Shown piece after piece: positions 13,901 to 23,630 of a DNA stretch of 64,000 nucleotides. Below the pieces are notes generated by a model, which worked only from the letters and a program-made list of their open reading frames with translations, ran no database searches and was not told the origin of the DNA. The position numbers and the translations under genes are program-made. The stretch is taken from NCBI GenBank assembly GCA_037951105.1, contig JBAMJV010003290.1, forward strand, positions 124,001-188,000, in the 5' to 3' direction. The stretch comes from Echinarachnius parma. Lineage: Eukaryota; Echinodermata; Echinoidea; Clypeasteroida; Echinarachniidae. Each line of letters opens with the position of its first letter. The stretch's first letter is position 1.

Positions 13901-16900
13901 TAACACATGGTTCGTTGACCCGATGTGCGCAAATTTGGTATCAAAAGTTGCGCAAGACTCTAAGGAAAAAAGTCTTGAAGTGGCACCGTAAAATATTTAA
14001 GCGTTGCGAAGTAATCGCAAAAATAGCGGAGGGGGGGCTAAATCAGCCCCCCCCCCAGTCTTTTTATGGTTAATCGACCCGAACCCAGTGTATTTTGTTC
14101 ACTGCAATTGATAAAAGTAGAATCTTAAACTGAACAGCATGCATTTATTTACCTGTAGAACTGACGGCAGCTGTTATCTTGGCAATGGCTGCTGCCTTGT
14201 TGGTGGCTTTCTGCTCGCTCTCCAGGTCATCTTTAGCATTCTCCACGGCCGCCTTGAACGCCCCCGCCGTTTCCGCCGTCTTGAACCGGACGGCCAGCTG
14301 CTCCATTTGGACGATTCCGTCGGACGCGTCCATCGCTGACCAGACCCACGATCGGTCGGACCCCGCGTTCGGTTTCAGCGTGAGGCCCGGGGTCACGTAG
14401 TGATTGGCACACACTTTCAACACCTGGGGGAAAAGTGGGAGGGGGGGGGGGGGAAACATAACAAATGGATTATATAACAATAATAACAGTTTTGATTTAT
14501 ATAGCGCCTGATATGATACAATATCATCTCTAAGCGCTTTACCAAACCTACGATCGGTCAGATCCCACATGGCATGAGGCCTACGGTCACATATTGATTG
14601 GCACACACTTTGAACACCTGGGAATACATGTAGTGTTACTAAGTGTTACTAAGGGGGGATATGGAAAATAATATATTAAAATAATAATAAATTCACCAAA
14701 CCCATGATCGGTCAGACCCAGCATTGGGTTTCAGTGTGAGGCCTGTGGTCAGTTAGTGATTGGCACACACTTTGAACACCTGGGGAAAAAATAGCGAAAA
14801 TATGAAATATGGATAATAACATAATAATCATAGTTTTTATTTATATAGTGCCAGATATGATACAATATCAACTTTTATTTTTAATATAATGATTTAAAGA
14901 AGGATGAAATGAATTACCTGTTCTCTCCTCATGACAACCCTATAGGCGTGGTCATCAGCATTGTAGAGGATCTTGATATGATATCTCCCACACCCGTCTC
15001 CTTCCAACTGTTTGGACTCAAAATGGCTCCATTCAACTCAGCTCAAAATACAATGAGTTAACCCATTGCCTTCAGGAAACTGGTGGGTTGTATTAACTCT
15101 ATGGGAATTGCAAAATCTAGTAGGGAACAGGTTTTTAAAGGATGTAATGAATTACCTGTTCTCGCCTCATGACAATCCTATAGGCATGGTCAACAGCGTT
15201 GTAGAGGATCTTGATATCCCCAACCCCCCTCTCCTTCCACTGTTTGGAATCCAAATCGTAGCGGAACAGCTTGGCTCTGTGGCTGAACTTGACTTCTTCG
15301 CCTTCCTCTCCTGAAAAAGACAAACAAAATATAACAGAAAATGACACTTTTAATACATTTCACAGACATTTAACATGACAAGTGCCATCTATTATCCTCA
15401 CAGATTTTTTCTTCTTTCTCATCTACATATCTCTTTTTGCACTCATCACACTTTCTACTGCTTTGATTCCAAATCATTACGGAACACCTTGGCTCGGTGG
15501 CTGAATTTAACCTCCTCCCCTTCCTCTCCTGAACAAGAAAGGACAACAAGCAAGGTTAAATGACATCTTCAATACTAGGCCAGATCATACCAAAGACGTT
15601 ATAAATGGTCCGTAATGCTTTCATGCCAGACACTTTGCATTTCTGTAAAAAGAAGGAACTTTGAAGGGAAGTACTGACCTGTCTTAACTTTGTAGTCATC
15701 TGCCAGTTGCACGATGGGCTCGAAGTAGATATCATCCCCCTGCTCGACCACCTCCTCCCCGCCGTCCGTCCCAGTCGATATCGTCCTCGTCCGACCGTGG
15801 GGGCTGCTCGAGAACGACGTTTTCGGGGAGCGTCCCCCTCCCGGCGACTTGGCGGGACTCTTCGCGGTGACCTCCTTGACATCCATACGGAACGAGAACG
15901 ACGAGCCCTGTGACTTGGCGAGGTCGGCGAACGTAAGTTCCGGTTTCGTTGTTTCGCCCGACGTCGAGGCTGTTGGCGTCTCACCACCCAACGACTGAGG
16001 AAGTTTGAAAAGACAATCGTATCATCAACACTGGTTATGGTAGTGCCATTATAAAAGAGCTTCAACATCAAAAAATTTGATTTGGCAAGGTCAGCAAACG
16101 CGAGTACCAGTTTTATTTAGTTTATTCACTTGATGTGTAAAGTAGAAAAAGACCCGTTACATGAAAATTCACGATTAATTTTATGATCAAATGATTTATC
16201 ATACAATTGATGAATTGATTGTATGATTCTTGCATTTCCCATAGAGTTTATTACAGGGCCTGACCTCCTTGACATCCATACGGAACGAGAACGAAGAGCC
16301 CAGTGACTTGGCGAGGTCAGCGAACGAAAGTGCCGGTTTCGTTGTTTCGCCCGACGTCGAGGCTGTTGGCGTCTCACCACCCAACGACTGAGGAAGTTTG
16401 AAAAGACAATGATAATATCAACGCAGGTTTATTTACTTGATGTGTAAAGTAGAAAAAGACCCGTTACATGAAAATTCACGATTAATTTTATGATCAAATG
16501 ATTTATCATACAATTGATGAATTGATTGTATGATTCTTGCATTTCCCATAGAGTTTATTACAGGGCCTGTCAAGTTCTTGTAGGCAATGAGTTAACACTG
16601 GTTTTAACAAAGCCATCCAATATATACAGAGACACAGAGCAATCAAGCACATGAAAAGAGCAAAAAAGGCCATGAAAGGAACAAAGGAAGAAACGCCGTG
16701 TCAGTATTCCAGAATGCAACCCCTTCCATGTCTCCGTCATACTTTTGCAGGTGAGGTTCAAGAATTACCTGGAAAATCTATGCTGATTATTATCAAATTG
16801 TTTATTAGACATTTGGGGAATAAAATCAGAATAGATAAATAATTTATACTTGATTTAATATTCGGTATTGCACTCAATGATAAATAAAAGTCAAGAATTT

Positions 16901-19900
16901 TTTTTTTTATTTAATTTTTTTTAAAAGTTAATTTTATCACAAAAAGTGAGAAACATGCAGAGGTTCCAGAAATATAAGTATAAGTATCAGTAATAATATC
17001 AGACCTTAAATGCATCTGAGAATGAGTAGCCTCCTTGAGTAACAACAGGTTTTACAGGTGGCTGGATCGCAGCAGTGCCAAAAGCGAATCCTGTAGAAGC
17101 AGCAGCAGCTGGGGTCTTTTCGGCAACCTTCGGAGGGGGGGCACCACTGTCGGGAAATGAAAACTGGGGCAACAAACTACCACTACTGAAGGTGAATTTA
17201 TCAGTTACGAGGGTACCGCCAGGAGTAGTGGCACCGGATGTGGTTGTCGGTGCGATAGCGGTTTCTCCTTTGGGCTCGGCGTCGTCTTTCTTGGCAGCGC
17301 CGAAGGCGAAGGAGGTGGACTCCGTTGATGGTGCAGATGGCGCGCCAAAGTTTGAAGGGGGCTTGAACGTGGTGCTCGGGGCACCACCATCTTTAGCGGT
17401 AGTGTCTGCAGTCCCTGTGTTAGACATTTGTGCCAGGTTGAAACCAGAGGGCACATTGAAGGGTGCACCATCATCACCACCAGATGCACCGCTGCCGGTG
17501 CCAGAACCAAATGATACTCCAGTTCCACTGCCGGCACCTGAACCGAAAGAGAATCCTGTTCCGGTGCTGCTAGAACCCGAACCGAAACTGAAGCCGGTTG
17601 AAGGAGCACTCCCCTGCTGCCCGAGGCTGAATCCTGCTGGCAGTTTAACAGCGGCACCAGCAGGGAGACCAGCAGTACCTCCACTTGCACCGGTGGTCGC
17701 AGATGTTGGTGCAGGTTCAGCACCTGGTTGGGCAGAACCACATGCTACGCAAGCCAGTGAATCCACAGAGTTATTTGAGTAGCACTCGTCGCAATCCCAC
17801 GTTCCAGACTTGTTGGCGAATCTTGCTGCAATGGCACCACCAGCAGCACCTACACTCACGGCTGAAGGGGCGAATTTCGGCGCAGCAGGAGCTGCAGAAA
17901 CTGGCTTGGATGAACCTGGCTGTGCGGAGCCACAGGCAACGCAAGCCAGTGAATACACAGAGTTATTTGTGTAGCAGCCGTCGCAATCCCACGTTCCAGA
18001 CTTGTTGGCGAATCTTGCTGCAATGGCACCACCAGCAGCACCTACACTCGCGGCTGAAGGGGCGAATTTCGGCGCAGCAGGAGGTGCAGAAACTGGCTTG
18101 GATGAACCTGGCTGTGCGGAGCCACAGGCAACGCAGGTTGGTGATTCTGCAGAGTTGTTTGAGTAGCAGCCGTCGCATTCCCACGTTCCAGACTTCTTGG
18201 CAAACCTTGATGCGATACTCGATGGAGCCTGTGGAGAGCAAGAAAAAACGTTTTAGGAAATCTTAATTAACAAGAGATACATTTGTATGTTTTTGTAATT
18301 CTGTGTACTTTTACATATTTAATTTTTTGTGATGGATATCATGCTTTGTCTGTCATTGTCAAATAATTCCGCTTGTGTTTTTTATTCACCTCTTGCTTTT
18401 TATCACCTCCCATCAACAATCCAAGGAGCTGTGGGTTGGCTTTCGTTGCCGGGCTTTCTGGCTTCTGCACAAGATTAATCGAATGACAAGAAAACAAGAT
18501 CAATACATTGAGGTTTAATAAAGTTGAACAGATTACACAACACAACAAAATTGAATCTTTATTATAATCACCTCCGCTGCCATCAAAATCATGATCCTAA
18601 TCACCATCATCTTTGTTGTCATCTTCATTACCATCACCATATCGTCATCATCAGCATAACTTTCCTTCTTTTTCTTGTCATCATCATCAACATCATCATC
18701 ATTATCAACATCATCACCATCACCATTGTCATCATCATTATCATCATCATCATAGTCATCATCGTCACCATCATCATTAACATTGTCATCATCACTCTCC
18801 TCTTCCTTAACACTATCATCATCATCATCGTCATCATCATCATCATCATCATCGTCAACATCATCATCATCATTACCCCTCTCCTCTTCCTTATCACTAT
18901 CATCATCATCATCATCTATCTATCCTCACCTGCGCACTTCCCAAGAGCAAACTGGTCAGTTCAGGGTTGGCTTCCGAGACCGAGGGTGTCACGCTGTCTT
19001 TCTTGGGCTACATGACAATGGAACAAAATATGAATATAAATTCATGGTACAAAATATGAATATAAATTCATGGAACAAAATATGAATATAAATTCATGGA
19101 ACAAAATATGAATATAAATTCATGGAACTACTGCATATAAGATCTTTGCACACTCTGCAGTAAGTCAATGGGAGTAACGATACAATTTTTTCTTCATTTT
19201 TTGTGGTTGCTATGGTACAGAGTATGCGATAATGCTGCATCTCAACAAAAAAACATGACAATTTACCCATTGCTTGAGACAAGGTGATGTAGCTTGTATA
19301 TTATATATAAACTTGTGGTATTAAATTTATTTTTTCAGGAAAAAAGGCACCTTAGCATTTTACTAAGCATTAATTATTATAAACAAAACAAACAGAGTAC
19401 AGATCTACTATTCACAGCAAATCTACTGTTCAGCATCACATTGAATAGAATCAAATAAGATTAGAAATTAGTTCACCAAACAAAAGTTCAAAAATACACT
19501 TTTCTAATAGTTTATAAACATCAAGAAAAATAGTATGTGTGTGTGCAAATGAGATATAATGTATATATTCAATCAAGTCATTTTGGAAATAGGGGCATCC
19601 CGAAAAGCTATAATGCTTGAGTGTTTTGACCACCTGTCATAAATATACATGTACATATACAGTTTCCTTTATGTGGGAAGTTCAAAGTTATTTGCCTGGT
19701 TTAATTCTAGTCGAGATTTACGCATATATTACTCGTAGTTGAACAGAAATGTCAGTCGCCAGATTGGGCAAACAATCGAGTCCATTTGTGAAATTGTACT
19801 TGCCCAACATAAATTCTGGCAAGTGCTATTGACAGCCCTGCAAAAGGTCACCCTGGACAAAACCAACTATCAACCATCCTTTGCTTCTGTACAAAATGAT

Positions 19901-22900
19901 TTACAAATTAAGAAGGACTCTAGAGGACCTACCTCGACTTTCTGGCCGAGCATGTTCTGCGCCTTGTCAAACGCCTCCTTGAAGCGGCGCGCGTCCTCCG
20001 CGTGTTTGAACTTGACGCACAGCTGCTCGTCTTTGGCCTCCTCCTCGGAGAAGTCGACGGCGACCCACACCCAGGACGTCTCGGACGACTGCATGGGCTT
20101 CAGCTCCATCTCCTTAGTGATCCAGTGATTCGCGCAGAGCTAAGGGGAGGTCAAAGGTCAATATTTATATGAAAAACAATGTTTTAGCGATTATGAAAAT
20201 GAGGAACAGTGGCAAAATTAAAACTCAGGACATCTCAGATGACTGCATGAGCTTCAGCTCCATCTCCTTGGTGATCCAGTGGTTTGCACGCAACTGAGGG
20301 GAGGTCAAAGGTCAAAGGTAAATGGTCAAATGTAATCAAGATTTATTTTTCATGTTACAGGTAAAAATATAAGCACTGAGGCAATATTTCCAAAAATTTA
20401 ATCCTACAATCTCTCCCAAGACTGCATGAGTTTGACCTCCATCTTCTCGGTTATCCATTAGTATGTACACAACTGAGTGGGAGGTCAAAGGTCAATATTT
20501 AATTTGTTTTTCCGATTAAGAAAATGAGGAGCAGTGGCAAAATTAAAACTCGGGACGTTTTGGATGACTGCATGGGTTTCAGCTCCATCACCTTGGGGAT
20601 CCATTGGTTTGAACACAACTGAGGGAGGTCAAAGGTCAGAGGTCAATATTTATATGAAGAACAATTCATATTTCCCACTTTGAATATGAAAAACAGTTGC
20701 AAAACTAAAACTCAGGACGTCTCAGATGACTGCATGGGTTTCAGACCCATCTCCTTGGTGACCCAGTGATTTGCACACAACTGAGGGAGGTCAGAGGTCA
20801 GAATTAAAAGGTTTAAGGTCGAGTTGCAAATTTCCAAAAAAACAACTCAATGTCTCAGACAACTGCATAGGTTTCACTTCCTTCCTTGGACTTAGGTTAA
20901 TAAAGGATAAATTGTTGTCAGAGAGAAGATCAAAAACCCAGATAAACGCCACGTCACTCACCTTATAGACCAAGCATGGTGGCATAGCGGTTAGAGTGTC
21001 CGCTTCATGCACAGGAGGTCCCGGGTTCAAACCCAGACCGGGTCATACCAAAGACTTTTAAAATGGTACCTTCTGTCTTCTAGCCAGGCGCTAGGCAGTT
21101 ATAGTATGGAGAAGGGAGATTTAATCACACAAGTTACCAGAGGACTGGCCCCCTTCTGTACATTCTACATTTAATAGTAGATGTTTGGCCTAGGGCTAAT
21201 GAATCTGAGATAGGCGCCGCCTTATGTGCCAAAATTGGCACGGTAAGGACTTTAAACTCACCTTATAGATCTGATCCCTCCTCATCAGGACGCGAGCGGT
21301 GCCCGTCCTGGGGTTGCGGTGAATCTTGATATCGCCGACCCCCCGTTCCTTCCACGCCTTGAGGTCGCTGGCGTAGCGGTAGAGCTTGGCGCGATGACGG
21401 AACAACTCCTCCTCGTCCTCCTCCCCGGTGCTGATAGTGCCGATGTCGGGCAGCGAGATGATGGGCTCGTAGTGGGGGTCGTATGCGTCGTCGTGGCCAT
21501 GGTGGTCATCGCCGTCCTCGCCATCGTGGTGCGGCTTGCTGCCGGCGCCAAATATAGGGGCACCGGCGTTGGCGAAATGGAACGGCTTGTCAGTTTCTGA
21601 AAGGAGGTTATCAATTTGAATCATTAACATCACCATACTTGTATTGATGAATACAAAAAGTACTATGTCTCGTAATTACGGATGAAAAATAGTTAAAATA
21701 AGTATTTAGAGATCATGTACTCGTATAAATGTTACTTATTATAATTATCATTATCTCGTAACTTTGTTAAAATGTGCAAAGTGTGATGAATGTGTAAAAT
21801 TAATGTATAAAATGTGTATTTTTGTGATATGATATGTCCCTTAAGTGATTTCACGCTAACAGCAAAGTGGTATGTGCTAACTCATTACACTGACTTTGAA
21901 AACAGTTATTATTTTCCAGTGGATAATTACAAATTACTTCAATTGTGAATTTCTTTTTAACGACCAAAATAAGTTCCAAGCATCTATTGGTAATACGAAA
22001 ACAACAAGGTATGGGAGAACCACTAGAGTTATAAGTAAGTTTTGTGGATTTGGACAATGTTACTAGATCTCATCAATTATAAATAAGGACAACTAACTTG
22101 ACAAATGACAAGAATGCTATCGAGAACACTAAACAATTCTCACCCTTTTTGCCAAAGCCTTCTCCGAAGCTAGATGCTGTGTATGCCGCTATCATCGCAA
22201 ACGAGATCCCCACGCTGGAGTCTCCGCCGGCAAATAAACTACCACCTGTGAGAAAATAATAAATAAAAGCATTGAATTCTAAAAAAGCATCTATTGGTAA
22301 TACGAAAACAACAAGGTATGGGAGAACCACTAGAGTTATAAGTAAGTTTTGTGGATTTGGACAATGTTACTACATGTAGATCTCATCAATTATAAATAAG
22401 GACAACTAACTTGACAAATGACAAGAATGCTATCGAGAACACTAAACAATTCTCACCCTTTTTGCCAAAGCCTTCTCCGAAGCTAGATGCTGTGTCTGCC
22501 GCTATCATCGCAAACGAGATCCCCACGCTGGAGTCTCCGCCGGCAAATAAACTACCACCTGTGAGAAAATAATAAATAAAAGCATTGAATTCTAAAAATG
22601 GAATTTTCACACTGGAATAATTGCCAGTGAATCCCTTCTTCCTCAAGCCATTGGCCAATTTGGAGATTTCCTCTTCAAATTGTACAGTGTATATATTGTA
22701 CCTTTTATAAGATCAATAAATAATGAATGAATGAATTAAATATATATATTGTACAGTGTATATATTGTACCATTTACAAGATCAATAAATGATAAATGAA
22801 TAAAATATATATTTTAGTAAAAAAAAACAAACAATACATTACCAGGTGGGTTTGCATCGAAGGACTGTGAGCTACTAGCCAGAGCGCCAAAGCCAGTCAG

Positions 22901-23597
22901 AGCAGCGGGTTCTGAATTGCAGAGATTACAAAAATAGATCACAATTGAGTTCAAAACAAATATGCAATCATATTGCAAATCATAATTCATCCGGTTGAGA
23001 TAAAATTATAAAGATCAGCGTCCAACTCTGTCTGTTGCCAGATGTCGGTTGCAAAATGTTCCACTTACAGAAATAAGTCGTTCAAGTTCATTAGTTAAAA
23101 ACAATGGTAACTATTCAATCACAACTTTAAGTCCCCATTTGATTTTGCATTTTATCCCCCCCACCCCCCCCCCCCCCCCAAAAAAAAGGGAACTTCATGA
23201 AACAAAATAATAAGGGGAACAATATTTGAGTCAATAATTAAGTGCGTTAAAATCATATTTATAATTTAAACTTACTCATGTTTAACAGTTCTTTAGTAAA
23301 CCCTCTGAAGTTTCAATTCTGATTAAAGTCAATACCTCTGAATTGTATAATAATATTTAGTTTTTAAAATTACCAGATGGTTTTGCTGCCGGACTGCTAA
23401 ATGACAATGAACTACCAGCAGAGGATCCAAACACAGCTGGTGCTACAGGTTCTAAAATTATTTTAAAAATAATGAATCATCATCACCGTCACCATCTCCA
23501 TCACCATCACCACCATCATCATCATCGTCACTGTCACTGTCACTGTCACTGTCACTGTCACCATCACCATCACCATCACCATCACCATCACCATCAC

Positions 23598-23630
<33 letters not shown>

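Larger units (their letters stand above)
21977..22600. repeat. Tandem duplication of about 310 bp carrying an exon
   Basis: Two head-to-tail units (about 21977-22288 and 22289-22600), each with the 102-nt FG exon and intron sequence that includes the right end of a TTAA-type MITE. The units differ by about 5 bp (TAGATCTC against TACATGTAGATCTC), so the event is recent. Confidence 0.8.

Noticed and set aside
17075-17782. Plus-strand open frame of 235 codons
   Set aside because: Antisense to the zinc-finger/FG exon; Pro/Glu-rich shadow of Gly/Phe/Ser codons. The same shadow appears at 28093-28797 and in the tandem blocks.
20985-21050. A functional tRNA gene
   Set aside because: Boxes A and B are present but the acceptor stem does not close and a SINE body follows; the three copies are in the same intron position.
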